Shown: positions 8,431 to 17,737 of the stretch, one piece after another
How positions within the stretch are numbered: the stretch's first letter is position 1
Layout of the letters: every line of letters begins with the position of its first letter
Program-made: the position numbers and the translations under genes
Origin: Pseudomonadota bacterium
GTDB lineage: Bacteria > Pseudomonadota > Gammaproteobacteria > Steroidobacterales > Steroidobacteraceae
Length of the DNA stretch: 64,000 nucleotides
Direction: 5' to 3'
Assembly (NCBI GenBank): GCA_018241505.1
Contig: JAFEDS010000016.1
Location: forward strand, 682,001-746,000
Notes under the pieces: model-generated
Databases searched by the model: none
Seen by the model: only the letters and a program-made list of their open reading frames with translations
What the model was told of the DNA's origin: nothing

Positions 8431-9486
8431 CTACAAAATTCCCAACACTTTCGAGTTGAATGCGTGGTCCGCACCGCGCCCGGCGAAATTGTCGAAGCCA
8501 TGTTCGGTGACGTGGATGATGTGTTTGGCAACGAACGGCGCGCCTTCGCGTGCACCGTCCTCGGGATGCTTCAGCGCGCACTCCCACTCCACGACCGCCC
8601 AGCCCGGATAGTCGTACTGCGCGAGCTTGGAGAAGATGCCAGTGAAATCTACCTGGCCGTCGCCGAGTGAGCGGAAGCGTCCGGGCCGGTCAACCCAGTC
8701 CTGGTAGCCGCCGTAGACGCCCGACTTCCCCGACGGGCGGAACTCGGCGTCTTTTACGTGGAAGATTCGGATGAACTCGTGGTAGTAGTCGACGTATTGA
8801 AGATAGTCGAGCTGCTGCAAAACGAGATGGCTCGGGTCGTAGAGCATGCGGCAACGTCGATGATGTCCAGTCGCAGCGAGGAAACGCTCGAACGTGACGC
8901 CGTCGTGCAGGTCTTCGCCGGGATGGATTTCGTAGCAGACGTCAACGCCCGCGTCATCGAAGGCATCGAGGATCGGCACCCAACGCCGCGCGAGTTCGGC
9001 GAAACCGTCCGCGACGAGCCCGGCCGGACGCGGCGGCCACGGATAGAAGGTATGCCACTGCAGCGCGCCTGAGAACGTCGCGTGCGCGACCAGGCCGAGA
9101 TTACGGCTGGCCTGTGCCGCGAGCTGGAGCTGGTCGACCGCCCACGCAGTGCGCTTCTCTGGATTGCCGCGCATCGGTTCTGGCGCGAAGCCGTCGAACA
9201 ACAAATCGTAGGCCGGGTGTACCGCGACAAGCTGCCCTTGCAGGTGCGTGGACAACTCGGTTATCCGGACGCCACAGCCTTCGACGCGGCCCTTGAGCTC
9301 CTCGCAATAGGTCTTGCTCTCCGCCGCCTTGCGGAGGTCGATGCAGCGCTCGTCCCAGCTCGGAATCTGCACGCCGTTGTAGCCGAGCTGAGCCATCCAC
9401 TTACAGATACCTTCGAGGGTGTCGAACGGCGGCTTGTCGCCCATGAACTGGGCGAGAAAAATCGCTGGCCCTTTGATCGTCCTCAT
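8431..9486 (-). CDS. Sugar phosphate isomerase/epimerase-like TIM-barrel protein
   Basis: A 351-residue cytoplasmic AP-endonuclease-2-type TIM barrel (MRTIKGPAIFLAQFMGDKPP...). Metal-ligand motifs are visible: CYEIHPGEDLHDG, LYDPSHLV and FHVKDAEF, then VVEWECALKHP near the C-terminus. Proteins of this fold include 3-keto-sugar isomerases and keto-glycoside lyases. The ATG at 9486 overlaps the TGA of the upstream Gfo/Idh gene (ATGA). It is the last gene of the large sugar operon. A substrate derived from a 3-keto-glycoside is inferred from context. Confidence 0.88.
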   Translation of the reverse strand: MRTIKGPAIFLAQFMGDKPPFDTLEGICKWMAQLGYNGVQIPSWDERCIDLRKAAESKTYCEELKGRVEGCGVRITELSTHLQGQLVAVHPAYDLLFDGFAPEPMRGNPEKRTAWAVDQLQLAAQASRNLGLVAHATFSGALQWHTFYPWPPRPAGLVADGFAELARRWVPILDAFDDAGVDVCYEIHPGEDLHDGVTFERFLAATGHHRRCRMLYDPSHLVLQQLDYLQYVDYYHEFIRIFHVKDAEFRPSGKSGVYGGYQDWVDRPGRFRSLGDGQVDFTGIFSKLAQYDYPGWAVVEWECALKHPEDGAREGAPFVAKHIIHVTEHGFDNFAGRGADHAFNSKVLGIL

Positions 9487-10637
9487 ACAAACTCCGTCCA
9501 CTTCTGTTGCGACCACGCCGAGCGGATTGCCGCCTCGATAAACGCCATGCCGCGCACTCCGTCGTTGATGCCAGGAAAGTCGTAGGAGCGTGGATCGAAT
9601 TTTGCGCCGTCGGCATGGGCGCGCACGCTGCGATAGAACGCGGCGTAAATGTTCGCAAACGCCTCAACATAGCCTTCGGGATGTCCCGGTGGCGTGCGTG
9701 TGCTGCGCGTCGCAGCTTCGCCAAGATAGGGTGAGCCCGTACGCAGGATCTGCAGCGGCGCATTGAGTGACCGTAGTACGAGCGAGTTAGGGTCGGCATG
9801 CCGCCACTCGATCGATCCCAACTCACCATAGATTCTCAGCGAGAGATTGTTTTCCTCGCCGGCAGCGACCTGCGTCGCCACAAGCACGCCGCTCGCGCCG
9901 TTGTCGAAGCGCAGCAGCATCGAAGCGTCGTCGTCGAGCTGGCGCCCCGGTACGAAAGTATTCAACATCGCAGCTATCTGCGTGATGCGCAGGCCACTGA
10001 CGTATTCGGCCAGGTGCGCCGCATGCGTGCCGATGTCGCCGATCGCGCCGCCCGCACCCGAGCGCGTGGGATCCGTGCGCCAGCTCGCTTGCTTCTGCCC
10101 GCCGCCTTCGAGATCCGTCGCGAGCCAGCCCTGCGGATATTCGACGTAAATCTTGCGCACCCCGCCGATGCGCCCGCCTTGGATGAGCGCGCGCGCTTCC
10201 TTGATGAGCGGATAGCCGCTGTAGGTATAGGTGACGGCGAGAACACCGCCCGTACGCTCGACCGCCGCCTGCAGATCGCGCGCCTCGTTGAGCGAAAAAC
10301 ACAGCGGCTTGTCGACAACAACGTGGAAACCGTGTTCCAGCGCGAGCCGCGCCGGCTCGTAGTGCACGTGATTTGGCGTAACGACGGCGACGAAGTCCAT
10401 GCGCCGATCCGCCGGCAGCGCGAGCTCCGCCTCGAACATCTTTGCGTAGCTCGGATACGCACGCGCCGGATCAACTTGGTAGGCCGCGCCCGCCTCGCGC
10501 GAACGCTGCGCGTCGCTGCTGAACGCACCGCAGACGAGTTTGGCTTCGCCATCCAGTTCCGCCGCGATGCGGTGGATTCGTCCAATGAATGAACCGGGGC
10601 CGCCGCCGACCAATCCCATGTGTAGTTTTCGCGGCAT
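9483..10637 (-). CDS. Gfo/Idh/MocA family oxidoreductase
   Basis: A 384-residue NAD(P)-dependent enzyme with N-terminal Rossmann motif GLVGGGPGSFIGRIHR, the FVAVVTPNHVHYEPARLALE segment and the VVDKPLCFSL lysine motif, followed by GGAIGDIGTHAAHLAEYVSG, typical of sugar C3 dehydrogenases and reductases of this superfamily. The body is about the usual length. It overlaps the downstream TIM-barrel gene by ATGA. In this operon it could form or reduce a 3-keto sugar inside the cell. Confidence 0.9.
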   Translation of the reverse strand: MPRKLHMGLVGGGPGSFIGRIHRIAAELDGEAKLVCGAFSSDAQRSREAGAAYQVDPARAYPSYAKMFEAELALPADRRMDFVAVVTPNHVHYEPARLALEHGFHVVVDKPLCFSLNEARDLQAAVERTGGVLAVTYTYSGYPLIKEARALIQGGRIGGVRKIYVEYPQGWLATDLEGGGQKQASWRTDPTRSGAGGAIGDIGTHAAHLAEYVSGLRITQIAAMLNTFVPGRQLDDDASMLLRFDNGASGVLVATQVAAGEENNLSLRIYGELGSIEWRHADPNSLVLRSLNAPLQILRTGSPYLGEAATRSTRTPPGHPEGYVEAFANIYAAFYRSVRAHADGAKFDPRSYDFPGINDGVRGMAFIEAAIRSAWSQQKWTEFV

Positions 10638-10688
10638 GATGTTTCGCTACCCAAACAGCTTCGGGTTTTCCACGGCAGTCAGTTTCGG

Positions 10689-11501
10689 TCACTTGTCCCC
10701 AAGCGGACGAATCCAGATATTGCGGAAGCGGACCGGCATATGGTGATCCTGCAGCTTCAGCGGCATGTCAACTTCATGAATGACCGCTCTTGGCAGCGCG
10801 TGGTGCACCGTTGCGCCGAGCAGCTCAGTGTGGTTCTGCACGAGCACGCCGTTGTGGAAGACGGTTACGTAGCCAGGCACAGACTGTTTCCCATTCGCGA
10901 AATGCGCGGTCGTGTAGACAATGTCGTATGTCTGCCATTCGCCAGGTGGCCGCGACGCATTGACCCGCGGCGGAGACTGCCCATAGACAGCCCCGGCCTG
11001 CCCGTCGGCGTAGGTCAAATTGTCGTAGCTATCGAGTACCTGGATTTCATAGAGACCCGCGAGGAACACACCGCTGTTGCCGCGCCCCTGACTATTGCCG
11101 GTCGGCGGTAACGGTTCGCGGAACTCGACATGCAATTGGCAGTCGCCAAACTTCTGCTTCGTAACGATGTCGCCACTACCGCCGACGACTTCAGCATAGC
11201 CATTCTCGACCTTCCACCGCGCTGGTCCACCGTTCTCCGATTGCCACGCGTCGAGATTCTTGCCGTCGAACAGGACGACGGCATCGGACGGGGCTGCGGC
11301 GGGTTGATCGGCCTTGCCCGGCGTGACCACGCGCGGACGCGGCCGATTGTCGTCATGCACACGCCACGGGCTGTTCGGGAGCTGGGGCGTGTCGGTGTAG
11401 CCGGTTGGAAATTTTTCGTCTTCAGCGTGGACGCCGAAGGCGGCGACGAGCAGCGCCATGAGCGGGCCTCTGCGCAGTACCAGGCGTGTTCTTGATGTCA
11501 T
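10689..11501 (-). CDS. DUF1080 protein, probable 3-keto-glycoside hydrolase
   Basis: A 270-residue exported protein beginning MTSRTRLVLRRGPLMALLVA, with a jelly-roll DUF1080 domain: DAVVLFDGKNLDAWQSENGG, RGNSGVFLAGLYEIQVLDS, EWQTYDIVY and a C-terminal RFRNIWIRPL. The DUF1080 family is now described as 3-keto-disaccharide hydrolase, which fits the GMC dehydrogenase in the same operon. The start at 11501 is chosen because it yields the signal peptide; an upstream in-frame start at 11588 would overlap the esterase gene by about 50 bp. Confidence 0.85.
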   Translation of the reverse strand: MTSRTRLVLRRGPLMALLVAAFGVHAEDEKFPTGYTDTPQLPNSPWRVHDDNRPRPRVVTPGKADQPAAAPSDAVVLFDGKNLDAWQSENGGPARWKVENGYAEVVGGSGDIVTKQKFGDCQLHVEFREPLPPTGNSQGRGNSGVFLAGLYEIQVLDSYDNLTYADGQAGAVYGQSPPRVNASRPPGEWQTYDIVYTTAHFANGKQSVPGYVTVFHNGVLVQNHTELLGATVHHALPRAVIHEVDMPLKLQDHHMPVRFRNIWIRPLGDK

Positions 11502-11539
11502 CGAATTGGTCTCGCTGAAGTCAGTGAGGAAACCGTCAT

Positions 11540-12700
11540 TCAGCACGACTTGTCGAGTGGCTTTCCTGCCAACCGGTCGTGCAGCCAATCGAGCGTATGC
11601 GACCCGTCGAAGGTGCCGTGGCTCTTGTCCTCCTGCAAGTCAATCTCAATCTTTGTGCCGAGTTTGCAGGCGTCTTCGATGGCTTTCTTCGTCCACCCTG
11701 CATTGATGTATTCGTCTTTCCCGGCGTAGATGACGAGCATCGGCGCATCGGCCTTGTGCTGGGGTACGGCCATCGCCTGCAGCAGGCCCTGAAGCTTCAG
11801 TGTCGCCTCGTGCGTAGACGGCTTCAACTCGTCCGGCTTGATCTGCAGCACCGCACGATTGCGCGCTTCCAGGTCCTTACAACTTCCGAGCGCGTCCAAG
11901 TTCGCCTTCACCGAGCCGCGAAGATATTGACTCAGGTCGAGATCCGGATGCGCCCGCGCCTGGGTGATCAGGACCGCCGTGTATGCTGCGCTCTGCACCG
12001 GTGTCATCGCTTCGTCTTCAGCCATTTGCGGATAGCCTGAAATGTTCGCTGCCGGCACTTCGTTGACGGCGCCGGCGAGATGAAGCTCAGGCGCATACAC
12101 CGAGGCCTGCTCTGCCGCGGCCCACGACGCCCCGCCACCCTGCGAGCCACCGACGGTCACCCATCGGTTGGAAATCACGCCAGGCTTCGCGTTACGCAGC
12201 GCGCGCACGGAATCGATGACGTTGTAGCCCTCGGCCTTGTTGTCGAGATAGACATGCATGCCGCCGCCGCCGAGTCCTTGGTAGTCGGTGAACGCGACGG
12301 CATAGCCGGCCTTTAGATATCCGACCACCATCACCACCATCCCGAACAGGTTCGGCGAACTCGATGGGCCGCAATCATTGTTGATACCCGTGGTGCCGTG
12401 CGCGTGCGCGAGCACCGGCCAGCCGCCGGCGGGCGGCGTGCCGGCCGGGATGAATAAGGCTCCGGTGACGACGGTGTGCTGGCCGTTGCTCGAAGTGGAT
12501 CGATAACGCACGCGCAGTGCTTCGGCACCGATGTCGCGGATTGACTGATCGATGTCTGCGTACGGCTTCACTTCGACGATTGTGCCCGGCTCATCGGTCG
12601 CAGTCGCCACGGGCGTTTTCGCCGATTCATTGTGAGATCGGCACCCGCCGAGCGGCGCGAGGGCAAGCGCACACGCCATTGTCAGAACGGAACGCATCAA
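11540..12700 (-). CDS. Alpha/beta hydrolase lipoprotein (secretory-lipase-like)
   Basis: A 386-residue lipoprotein (lipobox LAPLGGC, Cys20) with an alpha/beta hydrolase domain. The oxyanion segment is LAHAHGTTGI, nucleophile elbow GGSQGG (Ser186), the acid probably in VIYAGKDEYI, and the His in DKSHGTFDG. The layout resembles the LIP secretory-lipase family. It would sit in the outer membrane or periplasm and could deacylate a glycoside or ester taken up by the TonB receptor. Its ATG overlaps the stop of the Tat TIM-barrel gene by ATGA. Confidence 0.88.
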   Translation of the reverse strand: MMRSVLTMACALALAPLGGCRSHNESAKTPVATATDEPGTIVEVKPYADIDQSIRDIGAEALRVRYRSTSSNGQHTVVTGALFIPAGTPPAGGWPVLAHAHGTTGINNDCGPSSSPNLFGMVVMVVGYLKAGYAVAFTDYQGLGGGGMHVYLDNKAEGYNVIDSVRALRNAKPGVISNRWVTVGGSQGGGASWAAAEQASVYAPELHLAGAVNEVPAANISGYPQMAEDEAMTPVQSAAYTAVLITQARAHPDLDLSQYLRGSVKANLDALGSCKDLEARNRAVLQIKPDELKPSTHEATLKLQGLLQAMAVPQHKADAPMLVIYAGKDEYINAGWTKKAIEDACKLGTKIEIDLQEDKSHGTFDGSHTLDWLHDRLAGKPLDKSC

Positions 12701-13695
12701 GATTTTTCTCCGGCAAACAGGGACGTGAGAAAGCGATAGTCATTTTTTACCGCATCCATCGGCGTGGTCGGAAACGGTGTTTCCTGTTCGACGAACGCGT
12801 GCTCGACCTGACTATCGCGCATCAGCTCGACCACCTCGTTCCATTTGACGATGCCAGTGCCGATATCGGTCGAAGCCAACTCCATCACCGCGTTGCCGGG
12901 GCGCTTGGTATCCTTGAGATGCAGCAGCTTGAGGCGCTCGCCGAGCAGCTTGAACAACGCACCCGGATCCTGCTTCGCCGAGACGGCCCAGCCGATATCC
13001 AGCTCGAAATCGAGCACTTGCGGATCGGTGCGTTCAACGAGGATGTGATACCCGTTCGTATCGCCCGAAAGCGGAGCAAACTCCATGCCGTGGTTGTGAT
13101 AGGCCAGACGCACGCCGAGCTTGCCGAGCGCGGTTCCCTTCTCGTTGAGGAAGTCAGCGGTGCGCTTCCAGTCGTCGGCCTCGAGTGTCGAGAACAGTTT
13201 CGACACCGCCGCCTCGTTGAAACCCGCGGGCGGGTGTTGCAGCACGTCGTTGATGCGGTCCGGCATGTATGGAATTGGCACGACAGCGTACTTCGCGCCG
13301 AGCTTCTCGAGGTCGTTGGCAAACTTCGGCAGATCGTCGAAGCTCCACATTCCCTTCATCGTGCGCGGCGCCGCATGCACGGCGGGTGCGGCGAGGTGGG
13401 CGGCGTCGAGCAGCTTGCGCAGTTCCGCCCCAGGTCTGCCGTAGTTACCGGGAAATTCAACCTCGCGATATCCGATGACCGCGAGCGCCTTGAACACGGC
13501 ACCGAGGTCGTCGCCGTCCTCGAGTCCCAATGTATACAACTGCAGGCCGGGCACCCATTTCAGCCGCGGCCGCTTGGCGGAGAGCTCGCTCGCCGCAGCC
13601 AACACCGGCCACTGGCATGCGGCCGCCGTCGCAACTGCCGCGCTGCCGAGCGCCTTCAGCCAGCACCGACGCGAAAAGCGAACAGGTTTACTCAT
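12697..13695 (-). CDS. Tat-exported TIM-barrel sugar isomerase/lyase-like protein
   Basis: A 332-residue protein with an RR signal (SRRCWLKALGSAAVATAAA) followed by a xylose-isomerase-like TIM barrel: KWVPGLQLYTLG, GYREVEFPGNYG, LAYHNHGMEFAPL, DFELDIGWAV, LLHLKDTKR, HAFVEQETP. The His/Glu/Asp metal ligands of the fold are in place. Periplasmic homologues of this type sit beside GMC dehydrogenases in 3-keto-glycoside clusters, where they may act as isomerase or lyase. Its ATG overlaps the stop of the subunit-3 gene by 4 bp. Confidence 0.88.
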   Translation of the reverse strand: MSKPVRFSRRCWLKALGSAAVATAAACQWPVLAAASELSAKRPRLKWVPGLQLYTLGLEDGDDLGAVFKALAVIGYREVEFPGNYGRPGAELRKLLDAAHLAAPAVHAAPRTMKGMWSFDDLPKFANDLEKLGAKYAVVPIPYMPDRINDVLQHPPAGFNEAAVSKLFSTLEADDWKRTADFLNEKGTALGKLGVRLAYHNHGMEFAPLSGDTNGYHILVERTDPQVLDFELDIGWAVSAKQDPGALFKLLGERLKLLHLKDTKRPGNAVMELASTDIGTGIVKWNEVVELMRDSQVEHAFVEQETPFPTTPMDAVKNDYRFLTSLFAGEKS

Positions 13696-14318
13696 GCGAG
13701 GCCTACTTTTTTCAGTACTTCCAGGGGAGGGCCGTCAAACCTCGGCAACGGCACGTTGCCAATGTATTGCAGATCCTGGCGGCCCTGCGGAGTCGTATAG
13801 AAACCTCCCATGGTCAAATCGCGGTAACGAGCGAAGAACCGGGCCCCGGCTCGGAATTCAGGCTTGGCTTTGGGCAGATAGCAGACATCGTCACAGATGC
13901 CGTGCAGTTGCTCCATGCTGAGATCGGTTGCGAATTTGACATGGCGGCGCTGTGCCTCGGCATCGAACCAGGCGAAGCCGTCGAGCACCGTCGCGCGGTC
14001 CTCGCGCTGGCGCGGGTACGGCGCGCTGATCCATTCGTCGACGAAATCGACCACGCCAACCACCGAAGCGCTCGGCGAGCTTGCGTCGGCCGGAATGATC
14101 GTGTCGCACAACACCGTCGCGAGCTGACGCTGGGCGGGCGTCAACGTCAACGGCCATAGCTCACCGGGATGATACGGATCGATCAGCTTCGGATCGGAGC
14201 CATAGGGCTTGGCTTCGACCGCATTGGCCGCAGAACCAACAGGCGTCAGTCCCAGCGACCTGAGCGGCAGGCTCGTCGCAACCATCAGCATCCATCGCAG
14301 GCTCGTGCGCCTGTCCAT
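13692..14318 (-). CDS. Gluconate 2-dehydrogenase subunit 3 family protein
   Basis: A 208-residue protein with an N-terminal MDRRTSLRWML leader and the family segment LTPAQRQLATVLCDTIIPAD, then VVDFVDEWISAPYP and GFYTTPQGRQDLQYIGN. In known sugar dehydrogenases (gluconate 2-dehydrogenase, glucoside 3-dehydrogenase) this small subunit escorts the flavin subunit through the Tat system. Its start abuts the end of the GMC gene with a 1-bp overlap, so the two are translationally linked and very likely form one complex. Confidence 0.9.
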   Translation of the reverse strand: MDRRTSLRWMLMVATSLPLRSLGLTPVGSAANAVEAKPYGSDPKLIDPYHPGELWPLTLTPAQRQLATVLCDTIIPADASSPSASVVGVVDFVDEWISAPYPRQREDRATVLDGFAWFDAEAQRRHVKFATDLSMEQLHGICDDVCYLPKAKPEFRAGARFFARYRDLTMGGFYTTPQGRQDLQYIGNVPLPRFDGPPLEVLKKVGLA

Positions 14319-16114
14319 CAGAGCTCCTTACGGCGCATGCGGTCGAGAATGTGGTCGGCCACCCGCCATGCGTTGGCCATGATCGTCAACGTTGGGTTCT
14401 TGTCCGCATTCGACGGAAACGACGAACCGTCGGCAAGGAACAGGTTCTTCACGTCCCAGGCTTGGCACCATTTATTGAGGACCGAATGCCGCGGATCATC
14501 GCCCATCCGAGCGCCGCCGAGTTCGTGGATGATGCTGCCCCCTGGGGCGATGGCCTTGGCACCGTCCGATTCGGGCAACGTGCGCACGCGGCCACCCATC
14601 GACTCGATCAACTCGGCGAACGTCTTCTGCATGTGTGCGGCCTGGCGTGTCTCGTGCTCCGACCATTTCCAGTGGAAACGCAGCACGGGGATGCCCCACT
14701 TGTCCTTCACATGCGGGTCAATCTCGCAGTAGGAGTGCTCGTTCGGAATCATCTCGCCGCGCCCTGCGAAGGAAATCATCGAACCGTAGTAGCGCCGTGC
14801 GTCTTCCTTGAGGTTTGCGCCGTAGCTGCCGCCGGTAAGCCACTCGAAGCCCGCCGTCGTGTAGTAATCCGGCATCCGGCGTCCGCCGACGAACTCGATG
14901 TGATAGCCGCGAGCGAACCCGAGGTTGCCAGCTTTCTGCGCCTCGTAGCCCCACCACGGCACGTACATATGCAGGCCGGAGACGCCCTCCTCGTTATGCG
15001 GCGGCAGGCTTTCGAGCAGCGGAATCTGCCCTTGAAGATCAGCGCCGACGGTGTCCATCAGGTATTTGCCAACCTTGCCACTGGAGTTGGCGAGGCCATG
15101 CGGAAATTGCGCCGACTTCGAATTGAGCAGGATGCGCACCGTCTCGAATGCGCTCGCCGCGAGCACCACCACGCGTGCGGTGGCATGCCTGGATCGGCCC
15201 GAGTGGCGGTCGACGAAGCGCACGCCTGAGGCGCGACCGTCCTTTGCCAACATTATTTCCGCGACCATCGCATCGGTGACGATGTCGAGCTTACCGGTCT
15301 CCAGTGCTGGTGGTAGATGTACGGTCGTTGACTGGTAGTTGGCCCGAATCGAGCAGCCGTTGCCACATGGCGTCGCCCACAGACATGGCGAGCGGCGACG
15401 CATGTCGCGCGCGATAATCTCCTGCGCCGCTGTGTTGCCCGGGTGCAGCTTGGCCGGTGCGTTCTTCCAATCCAACGGCGCTGTGAGCACGGCGCGATGG
15501 CAAGGGATCGTCGGAAAGCCCAGCTTGGCGGAGTGCTTCTGGACAAGCAGATCGCTGACAATCGGCTTCGGTGCCGGCAGCAAGCAACCGTCCGGCGAGT
15601 TTGGCGTGTTCTCCAGCCCTTCGTTGGAACCGTAGACGCCGACAAGCATCTCGACCTTGTCGTAATACGTCGCCATATCCTCGTACGCAATCGGCCAGTC
15701 GAAGCCGAGGCCATCGCGGCTGTATGGCTTGAAGTCGTAGGGACCGTTGCGTAGTGAGATGCGGCCCCAGTGGTTGGTCCGGCCACCGAGCATCCGTGCG
15801 CGCCACCAGCTAAAGCGGGCGCCCTTCGCCAGCGTGTACGGCTCGCCGGGCACCTGCCAACCGCCATCCACCGTTGCGTCATAGAAGCCGAATGGCTTCT
15901 CTGGCGTGTCGGTGCCGCGCAGCGGCGCCATGTCGGGAGTCTGAAACATCGCCGTCTCGGTGGCGGGATCGTACTTCCTACCCGCTTCGAGCATGAGCAC
16001 GCGAGCGCCTTCCATCGTCAGCGTGTAGGCCATCTGGCCACCGCCGGCTCCCGAGCCGACGACGATGACATCGTATTCGTTTCGTGCAACCGCTTCGGCA
16101 TCGACAAACGGCAT
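14318..16114 (-). CDS. GMC-family FAD sugar dehydrogenase, catalytic subunit
   Basis: A 598-residue flavoprotein: the N-terminal dinucleotide motif DVIVVGSGAGGGQMAYTL, LEAGRKYDP, MLGGRTNHWGR near the FAD, SPCLWATPCGNGCS, and C-terminal IIHELGGARMGDDP with NPTLTIMANAWRVADH. The His of HELGG and the Asn of NPTLT are the expected catalytic pair. With the subunit-3 partner encoded next, it matches glucoside/sugar 3-dehydrogenases that oxidise C3 of glycosides in the periplasm. No dedicated cytochrome subunit is in the operon. Substrate specificity is inferred. Confidence 0.9.
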   Translation of the reverse strand: MPFVDAEAVARNEYDVIVVGSGAGGGQMAYTLTMEGARVLMLEAGRKYDPATETAMFQTPDMAPLRGTDTPEKPFGFYDATVDGGWQVPGEPYTLAKGARFSWWRARMLGGRTNHWGRISLRNGPYDFKPYSRDGLGFDWPIAYEDMATYYDKVEMLVGVYGSNEGLENTPNSPDGCLLPAPKPIVSDLLVQKHSAKLGFPTIPCHRAVLTAPLDWKNAPAKLHPGNTAAQEIIARDMRRRSPCLWATPCGNGCSIRANYQSTTVHLPPALETGKLDIVTDAMVAEIMLAKDGRASGVRFVDRHSGRSRHATARVVVLAASAFETVRILLNSKSAQFPHGLANSSGKVGKYLMDTVGADLQGQIPLLESLPPHNEEGVSGLHMYVPWWGYEAQKAGNLGFARGYHIEFVGGRRMPDYYTTAGFEWLTGGSYGANLKEDARRYYGSMISFAGRGEMIPNEHSYCEIDPHVKDKWGIPVLRFHWKWSEHETRQAAHMQKTFAELIESMGGRVRTLPESDGAKAIAPGGSIIHELGGARMGDDPRHSVLNKWCQAWDVKNLFLADGSSFPSNADKNPTLTIMANAWRVADHILDRMRRKEL

Positions 16115-16116
16115 CG

Positions 16117-17736
16117 TCAGGTTCTCTTGCTGCCTTTCAGCGTGGGTCTGGTTTCGGGATGCACGGTCGCGGCCATCTGAGTGAGGCTGTTGAGAAAGGC
16201 CACCTCTATTTTGTCCGCGTCAAAGCGCAAGGTCACGTTGTCGAGATGCGGCGTTTCGTAGTAGCGCCACTGCATCTGGAAGGTATCGACATCTTTCCAA
16301 GCACCGGCTGCGGCGAGTTTCGCCGGGCCCTTCGGATTTACGTAGGTCCCGATGAGCTCGGTAAACTCGGGCGGTGTGCCCGGGAGCTCGGTTTCGCCGT
16401 CGTGCCAGCGGCCGATGCCGCACGTGACGGCATATACACATTGGCCGATACGGAATTCGATTCGACATGCATCGGCCTCGAACGCGAGGATCAATTCGTC
16501 GATGCCAAGAGAATTGGGGTTGATGGCGTATTCCGCGCGCTGCGCCTGGCGGGGCGAACTGCGCGCGCCTTCAGGTGGTTTCAGACTCAGGGAGGATAAC
16601 TGTGTACTCAGCCTCTGCGACGATGCGGGATCCGCAGGCAGCGCCTTGTCATGTAGGCCGGGCAGCAGATGATCCCAGACCAGGTTGAGCAGGCCCTGCA
16701 TGTCGAGCGTGCGGCTCGTGATCGCCACGACGGTTTCAAGCTCCGGCAACACGATGCAATATTGCCCGAACGCGCCGTCGCCGCGGAAGCCTTCGTGCCG
16801 GCAGCGCCAGAACTGATAGCCGTAGCCCTGGTGCCAGTCGCTGTCCTTCCTGAGTTGGGCCAGGTCCTGACTCGGCGCGGGTGGCTGTTGGATCTTGAAG
16901 CTCGTTGCCTCCTCGATCCACGCCGCCGGCAGCAACTGCCGACCGTTCCAACGACCCTTCTGGAGATAAAACTGGCCGAACTTCGACAGAGTGTCGGTCG
17001 TTGCACTGAGACCCCAGCCCCCGCAGTTGATACCGCGTGGGCACTCTGACCAGACCATCTTCGGGAGGCCGAGCGGATCGAAGAAACGTGGCCGCAGATA
17101 GTCGACGACCTTCGCTCCGGTCACCGTTTGCACAATCGCGGACAGCATGTAGGTGGCGGCACTGTTGTAGAGGAAGACGCTGCCAGGCGGGAAGCGGATC
17201 GGCAGCGCTAGAAAGGTCCGCACCCAGTCCTGCTCGCGCGTAACGACGGGTGTGGTGTCGTTCTCCTGACCGACCGACATGGTCAGAAGATGCTCGACGC
17301 GCAATGCGGTTAGGTTCTCGCCGATCTGCTTCGGCGCCTGTCCGGGAAAGAAATCGACGACCTTGTCGGTGAGCCTGAGCCTGCCCTCGGCAATCGCGAA
17401 CCCGACCGCCGTGCAAGTGAAGCTCTTGCTGAGCGAATACAGCCGATGCGGCGCGTTTGCACGGTATGGCGCCCACCAGCCGGACGCGGCAGCAAGCCCT
17501 TTGTGCGCGATGATCAGGCTGTGCATCTCATGAGGGCTGGCCGCGACAGCATCAAGAAACGCATGGACAGCCACCGAGGAAACGCCCAGCGCTTCGGGCC
17601 CGCGATCAGCCCGCGCGTGGGCTACACCGGGGATCTGCTGATCGAGGCCCGTGGCGAACGCAGTCAGCCCCAGTTGATGGAGAAAGCCCCGCCGTGTTTG
17701 ATTCACTGTCTGCCGGTCCGATTCGACGAGGCCCAT
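16117..17736 (-). CDS. Serine hydrolase, class C beta-lactamase-like, exported
   Basis: A 539-residue protein with a leader containing TRRGFLHQLGLTAFATG (Tat-like, partial) and a beta-lactamase/PBP domain at about residues 55-370. The SxxK motif is SLSKSFT and the second motif is YNSAATY. A separate C-terminal beta domain (about 400-539) resembles the extra domain of esterase-type members. Such proteins often act as esterases or peptidases. It is 2 bp downstream of the TonB receptor and 2 bp upstream of the GMC gene, so it belongs to the glycoside operon. Confidence 0.85.
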   Translation of the reverse strand: MGLVESDRQTVNQTRRGFLHQLGLTAFATGLDQQIPGVAHARADRGPEALGVSSVAVHAFLDAVAASPHEMHSLIIAHKGLAAASGWWAPYRANAPHRLYSLSKSFTCTAVGFAIAEGRLRLTDKVVDFFPGQAPKQIGENLTALRVEHLLTMSVGQENDTTPVVTREQDWVRTFLALPIRFPPGSVFLYNSAATYMLSAIVQTVTGAKVVDYLRPRFFDPLGLPKMVWSECPRGINCGGWGLSATTDTLSKFGQFYLQKGRWNGRQLLPAAWIEEATSFKIQQPPAPSQDLAQLRKDSDWHQGYGYQFWRCRHEGFRGDGAFGQYCIVLPELETVVAITSRTLDMQGLLNLVWDHLLPGLHDKALPADPASSQRLSTQLSSLSLKPPEGARSSPRQAQRAEYAINPNSLGIDELILAFEADACRIEFRIGQCVYAVTCGIGRWHDGETELPGTPPEFTELIGTYVNPKGPAKLAAAGAWKDVDTFQMQWRYYETPHLDNVTLRFDADKIEVAFLNSLTQMAATVHPETRPTLKGSKRT

Positions 17737-17737
17737 C

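Noticed and set aside
12517-13800. 427-codon plus-strand frame
   Set aside because: Antisense shadow of the Tat TIM-barrel and esterase genes, Arg-rich and without motifs.
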